Source: Bacteroidota bacterium (lineage in GTDB: Bacteria > Bacteroidota > Ignavibacteria > Kryptoniales > JAKASW01). From it: a stretch of 64,000 nucleotides of DNA. Positions 9,325 through 19,778 of the stretch are shown in pieces (positions within the stretch are counted from its first letter, which is position 1; each line of letters opens with the position of its first letter). Below the pieces are notes generated by a model that was given only the letters and a program-made list of their open reading frames with translations, was not told the origin of the DNA and made no database searches. The stretch lies in the NCBI GenBank assembly GCA_023480735.1, contig JAMCXB010000061.1, positions 23,925 to 87,924 of the forward strand, read 5' to 3'. A program made the translations under genes and the position numbers.

Positions 9325-10761
9325 ATGGCGAAAGTTGCCAGGACAGCCAGCAGCGTGGACAAGCTCTTGAAATTCGTTAAGGACACCAACGTCGAGATAG
9401 TCGATCTGAGATTCACCGACATACCAGGCCAATGGCAGCACTTTTCAATTCTCCCGTCGGAGCTGACCGAGAATTCGTTTGAAGAAGGGGTAGGGTTTGA
9501 CGGTTCCAGCATTCGCGGATTCCAGAGCATCCAAGAAAGTGACATGGTATTGATCCCCGACGCAGATAGATTCTTTATGGATCCTTTCACCACTCATAAG
9601 ACTATTAACATCGTTTGCGATGTGAAGGATCCTATCACGGGGGAACCTTATCGACGAGATCCGCGATTTATTGCACACAAAGCCGAAGCCTACGTCAAAT
9701 CCACCGGGCTTGCGGATACAGCCTACTTTGGTCCGGAGGCGGAGTTCTTTATTTTTGACAACATAAGGTTCGATCAATCGATAAACACCGGCTTCTATGA
9801 AATAGACTCCGACGAAGGATTCTGGAACAGCGGATCAAACGGCAAACAGAATCTCGGTTATCGTCCGAAGACAAAAGAGGGGTATTTCCCGGTCGCGCCG
9901 ACGGACAGTTTGCAAGACATACGATCAGAAATGGTTTTGACAATGAAACAGGTGGGCATAAATGTCGAGGTGCACCACCACGAGGTTGCCACTGCAGGTC
10001 AAACGGAAATTGACATGAGGTTTTCACCATTGACTCAGATGGCGGATAACCTCATGACGTACAAGTACATCACAAAGAATGTGGCAGCAAAGCACAGCAA
10101 GACCGTTACATTCATGCCCAAGCCGCTCTTCGGTGACAATGGTTCCGGAATGCATGTGCACCAGAGCCTTTGGAAAGCGGGGAAACCTTTGTTCTACGGT
10201 AATGGATACGCCAACCTGAGCGAGATGGCGCTTTACTATATCGGCGGTTTGCTGAAACATGCGGCTGCTCTCTGCGCTATAGTCAACCCGACTACCAATT
10301 CATACCGCAGACTGGTACCGGGGTATGAAGCGCCGGTCAATCTGGCTTACAGCCAGCGGAACCGGTCAGCCGCAGTCAGAATTCCGATGTACTCAAAGAA
10401 CCCCAAGGCAAAGCGCGTAGAATTCCGCGTACCCGATCCTTCCACTAATCCTTACCTTGCATTTCCGGCACTTCTCATGGCTGGTATCGATGGAATCCTG
10501 AACAAAATAGATCCGGGCGAACCGCTTGACAAAGACATCTACGATCTGTCTCCTGAAGAACTTCGCAATGTTCCTTCGACTCCGGGATCGCTTGAGGATG
10601 CTCTCAAGGCTCTCGAACGCGATCACGAATTCCTGCTGCGCGGCGATGTATTCACCGAAGATCTCGTTAATCTCTGGATTAAATACAAGATGGCAAATGA
10701 AGTTAAGCAGGTTGCACTCAGGCCGCATCCGTATGAATTCATGATGTATTACGATATTTGA
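9325..10761 (+). CDS. glnA: Glutamine synthetase, type I
   Basis: Makes glutamine from glutamate, ammonia and ATP. At 478 residues it fits the dodecameric GSI class. Visible motifs are [11 protein letters not shown], the metal- and glutamate-binding [37 protein letters not shown], the ATP-site [17 protein letters not shown] and the [13 protein letters not shown] loop. [10 protein letters not shown] carries the tyrosine that is adenylylated in GSI-beta enzymes, so control by an adenylyltransferase is possible, although no glnE is in the window. ACAGGAGGAACAA precedes the start. It forms a two-gene unit with the Lrp-type regulator and ends at a good terminator. Confidence 0.96.
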   Translation: MAKVARTASSVDKLLKFVKDTNVEIVDLRFTDIPGQWQHFSILPSELTENSFEEGVGFDGSSIRGFQSIQESDMVLIPDADRFFMDPFTTHKTINIVCDVKDPITGEPYRRDPRFIAHKAEAYVKSTGLADTAYFGPEAEFFIFDNIRFDQSINTGFYEIDSDEGFWNSGSNGKQNLGYRPKTKEGYFPVAPTDSLQDIRSEMVLTMKQVGINVEVHHHEVATAGQTEIDMRFSPLTQMADNLMTYKYITKNVAAKHSKTVTFMPKPLFGDNGSGMHVHQSLWKAGKPLFYGNGYANLSEMALYYIGGLLKHAAALCAIVNPTTNSYRRLVPGYEAPVNLAYSQRNRSAAVRIPMYSKNPKAKRVEFRVPDPSTNPYLAFPALLMAGIDGILNKIDPGEPLDKDIYDLSPEELRNVPSTPGSLEDALKALERDHEFLLRGDVFTEDLVNLWIKYKMANEVKQVALRPHPYEFMMYYDI

Positions 10762-10795
10762 GTTCGGGAAAAAGTCACTCCTTTTCTCAACCTGT

Positions 10796-10820
10796 GGGCT
10801 GCCGTTTGGCGGCCCTTTTT
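10796..10820 (+). terminator. Rho-independent terminator after glnA
   Basis: GGGCTGCC, loop GTTT, GGCGGCCC with one T-G wobble, then five T. It lies 35 bases after the glnA stop. Confidence 0.9.
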
Positions 10821-10840
10821 GATTTCATTGAAACAGGAAG

Positions 10841-10880
10841 AGTTTCTCTTTAAATTTCTCACGAAATTTAAAGAGAAACT
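10841..10880. promoter_or_regulatory. 40-base perfect inverted repeat before the aconitase gene
   Basis: AGTTTCTCTTTAAATTTC (10841-10858) and GAAATTTAAAGAGAAACT (10863-10880) are exact reverse complements around the loop TCAC. The right arm ends directly at the ribosome binding site AAGGGAG (10881-10887), 15 bases before the ATG at 10896. As RNA this is an 18-bp AU-rich hairpin next to the binding site; as DNA it is a large operator-like palindrome. There is no T run, so it is not a normal terminator. Control of aconitase expression is the natural inference. Confidence 0.8.
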
Positions 10881-10895
10881 AAGGGAGTGATTCCA

Positions 10896-13611
10896 ATGGC
10901 TGTTAAGTCTAATTCGTTTTCCACTAAAAGAGATCTTTCTGTTAAGAATTTAACCTACAAGATTTTTCATCTTCCGACTCTTGAGACGCAGGGTTACAAT
11001 GTGTCCAAGCTTCCTTATTCAATCAGAATACTGCTTGAGAATCTGCTTAGACATGAGGACGGGAGAATCGTAACGACTTCAGATATAGAGACCCTCTCGA
11101 AGTGGGACGGCAAGCACACATCCGAGAAAGAAATTGCCTATATGCCTGCCCGCGTGCTTCTTCAGGATTTTACAGGCGTTCCTGCAGTTGTGGACCTTGC
11201 GGCAATGAGAGGCGCAGTAAAGCGCATGAAAGGAAATACCGAAAAAATAAATCCTCTTATACCGTCAGAACTGGTCATAGATCACTCCGTACAGGTGGAT
11301 CAATTCGGTACAGATTCCGCGTTCATGTTCAACGCTGAAATGGAGTTCAAAAGGAACGTAGAAAGATACAAGCTTTTGCGTTGGGGACAGAAGGCGTTTA
11401 GAAATTTCAGCGTAGTGCCCCCGGACACAGGAATCTGCCATCAGGTAAATCTCGAGTATCTCGCCCGAGTGGTTGAGACCAGGGAGCAAAACGGTGAGGT
11501 AACCGCATTTCCGGACTCCTTGCTCGGAACGGACTCACACACTACCATGGTAAACGGCCTGGGAGTGTTCGGATGGGGAGTCGGCGGGATTGAAGCAGAG
11601 GCGGTCATGCTGGGACAGCCATATTTCATGCTTACACCAGAAGTGATAGGAGTTAAGCTGACCGGCGAACTCGCAGAAGGGGCCACAGCAACCGATCTGG
11701 TATTGACGGTGACTCAGATTCTGCGGAAGAAGGGCGTAGTAGGAAAGATTGTGGAATACTTCGGCGAAGGTATTGCCAAACTGGCGCTTGCCGACCGCGC
11801 AACCATAAGCAATATGTCGCCGGAATATGGTGCAACTATGGGATTCTTCCCGGTCGATGAGGAGACTCTCAAATATCTCAGGCTGACCGGACGGACCGAT
11901 GATTTCGTAAGGGTAGTCGAGACATACTGCAAGGAACAGGGACTATTCTGGAGCGAAGATCAACCTGAACCTCTGTATAGTGACACACTCGAAGTTAACA
12001 TGAGCACCATTGAGCCCTGCATCGCCGGACCTAAGAGACCGCAGGACAGAGTGCTGCTGAAAAACATCAAAGATTCCTTCCGGAAGTCCCTTACAGCTGC
12101 TCCTGCAGAACGAGGATTCGGATTGAAGGAAGACGACCTACTCAAGAATATCCATGTCCGACAGGATGGAACATCTTTCGATATACATAACGGATCTGTC
12201 GCTATTGCAGCGATAACTAGCTGCACTAACACATCAAACCCAAGCGTACTGATTGCCGCCGGGCTTCTTGCCAAGAAGGCAGTCGAGAAATACGGTTTGA
12301 AGTCAAAGCCGTGGGTGAAGACGAGCCTCGCCCCCGGTTCGCAAGCTGTTATGGACTACCTGAAGGAGGCAGGAGTGATCGAGCCACTCGAAAAGCTGAA
12401 GTTCAATCTGGTTGGATTCGGGTGTACGACGTGCATCGGAAACAGCGGACCCCTGGGACGAGAACATTTCGTCGGCAATAGAGAAGGAGAATCTGGTCGC
12501 GGCTGCAGTACTAAGCGGCAACAGGAACTTCGAAGGACGAATCAACCCACATGCTAAAGCAAGCTACCTTGCCTCGCCGCCCTTAGTTGTGGCCTATGCA
12601 CTTGCCGGAAGAATAGATTTCGATCCACTGACCGAGCCGCTCGATTACACGGAAGACGGCAGGCCAGTTTACCTCAAAGATGTGTGGCCATCCCAGTCTG
12701 AAATCAGCGAAGCAATTCAGAAATCGGTGAAGCCCAACATGTACCGCGAGCGATATGCCCGAGTCTTTGACGGCGACGAGAGATGGAAAGGACTGGAAGT
12801 CCCGGAAGGGAGCAGCTATAACTGGAGTCACGACTCAACGTACATCCAGGAGCCGCCATTCTTCACTGACCTGCCGATCGAAGTCCCGCCCGGGAAAGAC
12901 ATCAATGGAGCGCGAGTCCTCGCTCTCCTCGGCGATTCCGTTACCACCGACCATATATCTCCTGCGGGATCAATTCCCGCCAACAGTCCGGCCGGGAAGT
13001 ACCTCATAGAACACGGGGTTCAGCCGAAGGACTTCAACTCATACGGTTCACGGCGTGGAAACCACGAGGTGATGATGCGGGGAACGTTTGCAAATATCCG
13101 GTTGAAGAACCTTCTGGTTCCCGGTACAGAGGGGGGATGGAGTATTCATCTCCCCGATGGAGAGAAGATGTCGTTGTATGACGCTTCAATGAAATACCAG
13201 TCTGAAAACGTGCCTCTTCTCGTAATCGCAGGGAAGGAGTATGGCAGCGGCAGTTCGCGGGATTGGGCCGCAAAGGGAACATTGCTGCTGGGAATAAAGG
13301 CAGTAATAGCAGAAAGCTATGAGAGGATTCACCGGAGCAATCTGGTTGGACTCGGAGTCCTTCCGCTTCAGTTCAAAGAAGGTGAGAACGCGGCATCGCT
13401 GGGTTTGACCGGAAGAGAGTCATATTCGATAAGTGGAATCAAAGAGGATCTAACGCCGCATAAGAAATTGACTATCACCGCTGCCGGTGAGAACGGTAAA
13501 ACGGTGAAGTTCGAAGCGATAGCGCGTCTGGACAGTCATGTCGATGTCGAGTACTATCTTAACGGGGGCATCTTACAGACTGTCCTGCGGCAGATGTTGA
13601 AAAATGCGTAA
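10896..13611 (+). CDS. acnA: Aconitate hydratase (AcnA type), interrupted by a frameshift
   Basis: Isomerises citrate to isocitrate with a 4Fe-4S cluster. Read across the break, the protein is about 904 residues, normal for AcnA/IRP-type aconitases. The first frame (to 12557) holds DSHTTMVNGLGVFGWGVGG and the three cluster cysteines in SCTNTSNP and GCTTCIGNSGP. The second frame (open from 12412) continues with DENISSAIEKENLV, VLSGNRNFEGRI, LGDSVTTDHISPAGSI and EYGSGSSRDWAAKG. The join lies at 12450-12457 (CCCCTGGG), where one base too many puts the rest out of frame, just after the third cysteine motif. Sequencing error in a homopolymer, a true mutation or a programmed +1 shift would all fit; error is the simplest. 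The ATG at 10896 is preferred over GTG 10887 because AAGGGAG lies 8 bases before it. Confidence 0.9.
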
Positions 13612-13697
13612 TTTGGACCGGCGGCGCACCGGAACGAGTCGGTTAATTTGCAACTTATGCGCTATTTTAATAGATTTAACGGTAAATAGGAGAAAAA

Positions 13698-13922
13698 ATG
13701 AGAAGCGGCATTCACCCGAAATATCATAATGTGACGGTAACTTGCGTTTGTGGAAATACATTCCAGACTCGATCAACTGAACCCGGTCAATTCCTGAAGG
13801 TTGAAATATGCTCGAGCTGCCATCCGTTCTTCACCGGGAAGCAAAAACTAATTGACTCTGCGGGGCGCGTGGAGAAGTTTATGCAGAAGTACGGCAGAAA
13901 AACGAAAGCCGAAGCACAGTAA
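13698..13922 (+). CDS. rpmE: 50S ribosomal protein L31, zinc-binding type
   Basis: A 74-residue ribosomal protein of the large subunit. It opens with the family GIHPKYH motif and has the four zinc-type cysteines (CVCG near residues 16-18 and CSSCHPF near 37-40), followed by [18 protein letters not shown]. Having the cysteines marks it as the C+ form, which serves as a zinc store in some bacteria. A strong GGAGAAAAA site lies just before the ATG. The short basic tail [11 protein letters not shown] is usual. Confidence 0.96.
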   Translation: MRSGIHPKYHNVTVTCVCGNTFQTRSTEPGQFLKVEICSSCHPFFTGKQKLIDSAGRVEKFMQKYGRKTKAEAQ

Positions 13923-13943
13923 ACGAACGACGCTTTTCTTCGA

Positions 13944-13978
13944 TGTGGCAGCAGTAATGATCAAGTTTGTCTGCCACA
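13944..13978. terminator. Hairpin after rpmE
   Basis: TGTGGCAG and CTGCCACA form an 8-bp stem around a 19-base loop, 22 bases after the rpmE stop. Only a short, broken T-rich stretch follows, so it is a weak terminator or an mRNA-protecting stem. The remaining 160 bases before rsmB show no gene. Confidence 0.4.
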
Positions 13979-14138
13979 GTCTTTACACGGAAATTTGTTC
14001 TTTAAAGATAAGAGCTTAGTTCAAAATTCGTCACAGTTAACCTTGGACGAGAGTTGTCGGGGCCTAAATTTTCAACCAGGGCATGCAATAGCCTCGGCAA
14101 TACAGACCGCAGCAAACCAAAAAGCAGGGGATGCAGAA

Positions 14139-15527
14139 ATGGAACAGTCAAAGAGGTACAATAGTTACCCGCGAGAGGAAAATGACGTTGTGATCTACGA
14201 GACGGCTCGTGAGGTTGCAGTAAAGATCTTGAATAGAATTGAGCGAACGGACTCGTACCTTGATAAGCTTCTTGATTTTGAGTTAAGAAACTCGGAGTTG
14301 AGCAAGCTTGATAAGTCGTTCCTGACTGAGTTGGTGAACGGGACCATTCGGTGGAAGGTTCGGATTGATTACGTCATTTCGCAGTTCTACAGGGGAGATT
14401 ATTCGAAGCTCGATATTAACATCAAGAACGCTATCCGTCTTGCAATGTACCAGATTATGTTCCTCGAGCGCGTGCCGCAATCGGCAGCGGTAAATGAGGC
14501 TGTCGAGTTCGTGAAGAAGCTGCGCGGACAGTATCTTGGGAACCTTGTCAACGCAATTCTTCGAACGGCAATCCGGAAGCTCAACCTCGTCGAGTATCCG
14601 TCAATCGAGGATGACGCCGTCAAGGCGCTTTCTACGGTACATTCGTTTCCATCCTGGCTGGTGAGAAGGTTTATAAACAGGTTCGGTGTCTATGAGACCG
14701 AGCAGCTCCTCACGGCACTGAACGAACGGCCGCGTTTGTCCATACGAGTTAACACAAGCAGAATTTCCACGGACGAACTGGCGGCACAATTTGAAGCAAA
14801 AGGCCTGAAGGTTTCGCGAGGAAGTTTCATACATAATTTCCTCTACGTTGAAGGCTTATCCAGAATAGGCGAACTCGAATCCTTCAAGGCTGGTCAGTTC
14901 ACTGTGCAGGACGAGAGCGCCGGCGTAGTCACCCAGCTCCTCGGCCCTCAGCGAGGAGAGAGAATCCTGGACGTTTGTGCCGCCCCGGGAGGGAAGACAA
15001 CCCACATACTGGAAATGACTTCGGGAGAAGTTGATCTGACCTCCATTGAAAAGTACGAAAACAGGGCACGCTTAATTCAAAACTCACTCGATAGAATGGG
15101 CTACACCAGGACCAAAGTATTGGTGGCTGACGGAGCAATTTACACCGACACGGTGCTGTTCGACAGGATACTCGTCGACGCACCATGTACCGGATTCGGC
15201 GTGATAAGAAAGAAGCCCGATTCGAAGTGGAAGCGCGAGCCGGAAGATATTCAGAAGTTGAATGAGATTCAGAATCAGATTCTTGAAAATGTTTCAAAGC
15301 TATTGAAGCCGGATGGAGTACTGGTATACAGTACCTGCACGATCGAATCTGAGGAGAACCAGGATGTTGTGCAGGGATTTCTGAATCGTCATCCCGAATT
15401 CAAGCTTGAACAGGCGGGGGATTTTGTGGACAAGGCGCTCGTAGGACGTGAGGGCTATGTTGAGACTTTTCCGCACAGACATGACATGGATGGGGGGTTT
15501 GCGGCACGCATCCGAAAATCGGCTTAA
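14139..15527 (+). CDS. rsmB: 16S rRNA (cytosine(967)-C(5))-methyltransferase
   Basis: RsmB (Sun) methylates C967 of 16S rRNA. The 462-residue protein has the N-terminal NusB-like RNA-binding domain (about residues 20-160, with SFLTELVNGTIRWKVRIDYV) and a C-terminal Rossmann methyltransferase. SAM motif I is DVCAAPGGKTTHI. The two catalytic cysteines are seen in DAPCTGFGVIRKKPD (motif IV) and YSTCTIESEENQDVV (motif VI). The ATG at 14139 is preferred because AGGGG lies 8 bases before it; an upstream start at 13995 would add 48 residues with no family counterpart. It stands alone between intergenic stretches. Confidence 0.93.
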   Translation: MEQSKRYNSYPREENDVVIYETAREVAVKILNRIERTDSYLDKLLDFELRNSELSKLDKSFLTELVNGTIRWKVRIDYVISQFYRGDYSKLDINIKNAIRLAMYQIMFLERVPQSAAVNEAVEFVKKLRGQYLGNLVNAILRTAIRKLNLVEYPSIEDDAVKALSTVHSFPSWLVRRFINRFGVYETEQLLTALNERPRLSIRVNTSRISTDELAAQFEAKGLKVSRGSFIHNFLYVEGLSRIGELESFKAGQFTVQDESAGVVTQLLGPQRGERILDVCAAPGGKTTHILEMTSGEVDLTSIEKYENRARLIQNSLDRMGYTRTKVLVADGAIYTDTVLFDRILVDAPCTGFGVIRKKPDSKWKREPEDIQKLNEIQNQILENVSKLLKPDGVLVYSTCTIESEENQDVVQGFLNRHPEFKLEQAGDFVDKALVGREGYVETFPHRHDMDGGFAARIRKSA

Positions 15528-15587
15528 GTACATTGTAAGAAAAAATAATATCTAATAACTTTTTATAGAACATTCTTGGAGGTGTAA

Positions 15588-16937
15588 ATGATTAAGAACA
15601 TCGACGAACTGAAGACTACTCTGAAGGGTATAGTTGAGGTTGATGGCTGGAAAACGGTAAACGTATCTAACTCTGAGAAACTTCGCAGTTCCACGATCGA
15701 TACACTCGTCTACGAATCGGTTTTCAATCCGGATGAAGAGGTAAAGACCAAATTGCGCTGGTTAATCCGCGAACTTGCCAGGAATCTCGGTTCCGGCTCT
15801 GCTTCGATCCAGAATCTCTACTCGGCTTTCGGAAGAGGAGAAGTCTCAGGCTTCACAGTCCCGGCAGTTAACATCCGCGGAATCACTTACGACTTCGCAC
15901 GCGCCATGTTCAGAGTTGCGAAGAAAAATAACATCGGACCTTTTGTTTTCGAGATTGCCAAATCCGAAATGGGATATACGAATCAGCGCCCCGCCGAATA
16001 TTCCGCCTGCGTGCTTGCGGCAGCTGTCAAGGAAAATTATTCCGGACCTGTCTTCATCCAGGGAGACCATTTCCAATTCAATGCAAAGAAGTTCGCCCAG
16101 GATCCTCAAAAAGAGACAGAAGGGATTAAGTCACTCATCAAAGAGGCTATCGAGGCACAATTCTACAACATCGACATAGACTCTTCCACACTCGTTGACC
16201 TCAGCAAGGCGACGACCGATGAGCAGCAGCGCAACAATTATGAGCTCGCGGCTGAAATGACCGCTCTGATTCGCGAACTGGAACCGAAGGATGTCACGGT
16301 TTCAGTCGGCGGTGAAATCGGCGAAGTCGGCGGCAAGAACTCCACTCCCGAGGAATTCCGCGCATACATGCAGGGATATGTAAAGGCTCTGAACGCGAGA
16401 AAGCACGGAGCTAAAACCATCAGCAAGATCAGCGTTCAAACCGGTTCCAGTCACGGCGGAGTTCCGCTTCCCGACGGGACAGTAGCCCAGGTCAAGATAG
16501 ATTTCAACGTCCTGGAATCGATCTCTAAAATCTCGCGAGCCGAATACGGTATGGCGGGAGCGGTTCAACATGGAGCCTCGACTCTACCGGAAGAGTTGTT
16601 CGACAAATTCCCCGGAGTAGGAACCGCGGAGATTCATTTGGCCACCGGATTTCAGAACCTGCTCTACGATATCTTCCCGAAGGAGTTCAAGGAGACGATT
16701 TACGATTACCTCAGGAAGAACTTCGCCGACGAAAAGAAGCCGGATATGACCGACGAACAATTCATCTACAAGACCAGGAAGAAAGGATTCGGACCATTCA
16801 AGCAGGAAATGTGGAATCTCGGAAAGGACTGGTCTAGCAAGGCGAATGAAGAACTCGAGAAGAGATTCGAGTTTCTCTTCCGCAAGCTCAACGTGCAGAA
16901 CACAAAAGATACCGTCAACAAGTATATTAAAGTGTAA
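15588..16937 (+). CDS. Class II fructose-bisphosphate aldolase, long form
   Basis: Cleaves fructose 1,6-bisphosphate into dihydroxyacetone phosphate and glyceraldehyde 3-phosphate. The zinc-dependent class II core is seen in VPAVNIRGITYDFARA, the ligand motif FIQGDHFQFN, VGGEIGEVGGKNS, VQTGSSHGGVPLPDG and the phosphate-binding AVQHGAST. At 449 residues it is about 100 longer than E. coli FbaA. The extra residues form an N-terminal leader region (1-75) and a charged C-terminal tail (about 370-449). Because of this I name the family rather than a gene symbol; a related sugar aldolase is possible. TGGAGGTG lies 5 bases before the ATG, and the stop codon is followed at once by the transporter gene. 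Confidence 0.85.
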   Translation: MIKNIDELKTTLKGIVEVDGWKTVNVSNSEKLRSSTIDTLVYESVFNPDEEVKTKLRWLIRELARNLGSGSASIQNLYSAFGRGEVSGFTVPAVNIRGITYDFARAMFRVAKKNNIGPFVFEIAKSEMGYTNQRPAEYSACVLAAAVKENYSGPVFIQGDHFQFNAKKFAQDPQKETEGIKSLIKEAIEAQFYNIDIDSSTLVDLSKATTDEQQRNNYELAAEMTALIRELEPKDVTVSVGGEIGEVGGKNSTPEEFRAYMQGYVKALNARKHGAKTISKISVQTGSSHGGVPLPDGTVAQVKIDFNVLESISKISRAEYGMAGAVQHGASTLPEELFDKFPGVGTAEIHLATGFQNLLYDIFPKEFKETIYDYLRKNFADEKKPDMTDEQFIYKTRKKGFGPFKQEMWNLGKDWSSKANEELEKRFEFLFRKLNVQNTKDTVNKYIKV

Positions 16938-18323
16938 TTGACGAACTCCCCGTCTCGCGAGAAAATAGGGGCGGCATTGAGTTCCGTCATTGCCGCCATT
17001 TTTCTCACCATTTTCAAGCTCATAGTTGGAATTACAACGGGCAGTCTCGGAATTCTAAGCGAGGCTGCCCATTCGGGTTTAGACCTAATGGCTGCAGGGA
17101 TGACCCTGTTCGCCGTTCGAGCAGCCGACAAGCCCGCCGATTCGGAGCATCATTACGGACACGGGAAATTCGAAAACATTTCGGCTCTCTTTGAGACACT
17201 TCTTCTCCTCGTGACTTGCTTCCTCATCGCAAGGGAGGCTATCAACAGGCTCCTCTTCAAAAGCGTTGAGATAGATGTTACCACATGGAGCTTCGTAGTG
17301 ATGTTTACTTCAATCGCAATTGATTTCACCAGGGCCAGGATTCTTTCCAGGGCGGCAAAGAAATATCACAGCCAGGCCCTCGAAGCAGATGCACTCCATT
17401 TTTCTACCGATATACTCAGTTCCAGCGTTGTAATATTCGGATTGATAGGGGCAAGATTTGGCTTCTCCTTCGCCGATCCTGTCTCTGCGCTCGGTGTGTC
17501 CATTATCGTCGTCGTGATCAGCCTCAGACTCGGAAAGAGGAGCATAGACGTCCTCGTGGACCGAAGTCCAGACAAGAATTTGGTAGAGAAGATCCGCCAG
17601 GCTGCGCTGCAGTCCAAAGAGGTGGAGAAACTGAAGAGCCTCCGCGTCAGGGATTCCGGGGGAAGGGTATTTGTAGACATGGTCGTAGGACTTCCGCGAT
17701 TACTTCCTTTCGAGCAGGCACATTCCCTGGTTGATGAGATTGAAAGGCGCGTACGAGCAGTTCGGGATGGAATCGACGTAGTGGTACACGCCGAGCCGGT
17801 CGCGACAAACGACGAGACTGCAATCGACAAGGTCAGATTAGCAGCCAACCAGACTGAGAACAAGATTCACGAAGTAGAGGTCTTCTCCACTGAAAAGGGA
17901 CTGGTGGTAGATTTGCACCTTGAGGTTGAAGACGCGGAAACGATTGAGGCCGCTCATGAAAAGGCCGATGAATTGGAGGGCGCGATAAGAAGTCATTTGA
18001 AGAGTGTGGATCATATCTTCATCCATATCGATAAGTCCACCCAGGCTCCCATGCGCGCAACTTCCGTCAGCCTGCTGGGAAGCGATCTTCCAGAAGCGAT
18101 CGAAAACTATGTCAGATCAATGCGCGGAGTAGTCAGCTGCAGCGACCTACACTTCACCGAGAGCGATTCTGGATTACGGGCCGCGATGACTTGTCAATTT
18201 GATGAAACTTTTTCACTCGCAGAAACAGTTAGGATTGTAAACGAGTTAGAAGAAAACATCACAAAGGAATTCCCTCAGATATTCAGAGCAGTAATTCATC
18301 AGGAACCAGCATCCCACCAATGA
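16938..18323 (+). CDS. Cation diffusion facilitator with three C-terminal cytoplasmic repeats
   Basis: A proton-coupled exporter of divalent metals (Zn, Fe, Mn or Co type) in the inner membrane. The first 200 residues hold the six-helix CDF domain with the two metal-site motifs HSGLD (second helix) and HFSTD (fifth helix), plus HHYGHGKFEN. The remaining 260 residues are unusual in length: three tandem ferredoxin-like segments are visible, ending near IDVVVHAEP, VDHIFIHID and FRAVIHQEP, where most CDF proteins carry one. Metal choice cannot be read. The TTG start at 16938 directly follows the aldolase stop and lacks a good binding site, so translation may be coupled. The stop overlaps the AlaX start by four bases. 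Confidence 0.87.
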   Translation: MTNSPSREKIGAALSSVIAAIFLTIFKLIVGITTGSLGILSEAAHSGLDLMAAGMTLFAVRAADKPADSEHHYGHGKFENISALFETLLLLVTCFLIAREAINRLLFKSVEIDVTTWSFVVMFTSIAIDFTRARILSRAAKKYHSQALEADALHFSTDILSSSVVIFGLIGARFGFSFADPVSALGVSIIVVVISLRLGKRSIDVLVDRSPDKNLVEKIRQAALQSKEVEKLKSLRVRDSGGRVFVDMVVGLPRLLPFEQAHSLVDEIERRVRAVRDGIDVVVHAEPVATNDETAIDKVRLAANQTENKIHEVEVFSTEKGLVVDLHLEVEDAETIEAAHEKADELEGAIRSHLKSVDHIFIHIDKSTQAPMRATSVSLLGSDLPEAIENYVRSMRGVVSCSDLHFTESDSGLRAAMTCQFDETFSLAETVRIVNELEENITKEFPQIFRAVIHQEPASHQ

Positions 18324-19510
18324 CAATGAGGCCTTATTACACCGATCCCTACACCGTAGTATTCGATGCGAACGTTATCGAATTGAAAGAAAGCGAAGGG
18401 AAACACGCCGCCATCCTCGACAGTACCTACTTTTATCCGACTTCCGGAGGACAGGAACATGATACCGGCTTCATAAATGGCATCCCTGTTGTCGATGTGT
18501 TGGAGGAGAACGATAACATAGTCCATATTCTGGCGGAGAAGGCTGAAAAGGGAAAGGCTCATTGCAATATTGACTGGAGCCGCCGATTCTCGAACATGCA
18601 GCAACATACGGGTCAGCACATCCTTTCCGCGGCATTCGAAAATCTATTCAATATTTCGACCGTCTCGTCCAGACTTGGAGAAAATGCGGGGACTATAGAC
18701 CTCTCCAGACAGCCGTCGGAAGAAGAAATACAAAAAGCGGTTGCCGAGGCCAACAGAATCGTAAGGGAGGACAGGGAAGTCGCTGTTCACTTTGCGGACC
18801 AGCAGAACATAGGCTCTTTCAACCTGCGGAAACCCCCAAAGGTAGAAGGGACAGTCAGGATAATCGATGTAAAGGATTTTGATCTCTCACCGTGCGGTGG
18901 AACGCATTGCACGCATGCATCGGAAGTCGGCTTCATCCTGACGGGCGACACAGAGAAAGTAAAAGGCTCGTTGACAAGGATCGGGTTCTATTGCGGCGAT
19001 AGAGCGATCTCACATTACTACAGATTGCATAATTCCGCACGAGACAGCGCGCGCGGACTGTCCACGTTTGTCGATGAAATGCCGACAGCTATAGAGAAAC
19101 TCAAGAGTCAGCTGCAGGAAAAAGACACGAGAATAAAATCCCTTTCCGAAAGGGTACTGAATTCAAAATGCGATGAGCTCAAACCTCAAATTGAGAAAGC
19201 GTCTGGTTCTCTTACAGTAGTGGACCTGACTGACGACACCGTTGATGCGAACGAACTCAGATTCGTCGCCAGCTGCATCTCACGGGTCGTGAGGAAGTCA
19301 TTTGCATTTCACCGGATCGATTCAAATATTTGTCAAATGAATTTGAACCTTCTGATGAGTGAAGAAGATGCAAATGCCGTATTGAATGATCTCAGGAACA
19401 AATGTGGCGTCAAAGGCGGCGGAAGGAACGGCTTTTACTCGATTAATTTTGAGAGAGCTCGCTTCGATGAAGTTATGGAGGCGTTGAGAGGTCGCCTTAC
19501 GAATGAATGA
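18320..19510 (+). CDS. AlaX-type alanyl-tRNA editing protein (long form, with DHHA1-like domain)
   Basis: A free-standing relative of the editing half of alanyl-tRNA synthetase, expected to remove serine or glycine from misloaded tRNA-Ala. The 396 residues show the AlaX beta-barrel start ([16 protein letters not shown]), the zinc/active-site motifs [13 protein letters not shown] (HxxxH) and [17 protein letters not shown] (CxxxH), a coiled segment (about 255-300) and a C-terminal DHHA1-like part with [13 protein letters not shown]. It has no catalytic aminoacylation domain. It overlaps the transporter gene by four bases (ATGA) and acyP by eight. Confidence 0.9.
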   Translation: MTMRPYYTDPYTVVFDANVIELKESEGKHAAILDSTYFYPTSGGQEHDTGFINGIPVVDVLEENDNIVHILAEKAEKGKAHCNIDWSRRFSNMQQHTGQHILSAAFENLFNISTVSSRLGENAGTIDLSRQPSEEEIQKAVAEANRIVREDREVAVHFADQQNIGSFNLRKPPKVEGTVRIIDVKDFDLSPCGGTHCTHASEVGFILTGDTEKVKGSLTRIGFYCGDRAISHYYRLHNSARDSARGLSTFVDEMPTAIEKLKSQLQEKDTRIKSLSERVLNSKCDELKPQIEKASGSLTVVDLTDDTVDANELRFVASCISRVVRKSFAFHRIDSNICQMNLNLLMSEEDANAVLNDLRNKCGVKGGGRNGFYSINFERARFDEVMEALRGRLTNE

Positions 19511-19778
19511 CTCAAGAGTCCATTTGCATATCAGCGGAATGGTCCAGGGCGTAGGTTACAGATTCTACGCTGCGCGAAAAGCCGCGGTGTACGGCCTGAA
19601 GGGTTTTGTCAAGAACCTGGTAGACGGGAGGGTTGAAGTCATTGCCGAAGGTGATAGGGGCTTGGTGGAGGAATTCATAAAGGATTTGAAGAGGGGTCCA
19701 ATATCCGCCCATGTAACGGATGTGAGAATTGAATGGGAGAAGCCCACTTTTGAATTCGACGGGTTTCATACACTATGA
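19503..19778 (+). CDS. acyP: Acylphosphatase
   Basis: A 91-residue cytoplasmic enzyme that hydrolyses acyl phosphates such as acetyl phosphate or carbamoyl phosphate. It has both family signatures: [17 protein letters not shown], with the phosphate-binding loop and catalytic Arg, and [20 protein letters not shown], with the catalytic Asn. Length is typical. It is embedded in a run of overlapping genes (8 bases into alaX, 4 bases with ispF). Confidence 0.95.
   Translation: MNDSRVHLHISGMVQGVGYRFYAARKAAVYGLKGFVKNLVDGRVEVIAEGDRGLVEEFIKDLKRGPISAHVTDVRIEWEKPTFEFDGFHTL

Noticed and set aside
10796-10880. Reading the terminator and the following palindrome as one mobile repeat
   Set aside because: The first hairpin is a normal GC-rich terminator with a T run; the second is AT-rich with different arms and abuts the aconitase ribosome site. 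No target duplication links them.
13995-14138. N-terminal extension of RsmB
   Set aside because: No family counterpart, and a good ribosome binding site precedes ATG 14139.
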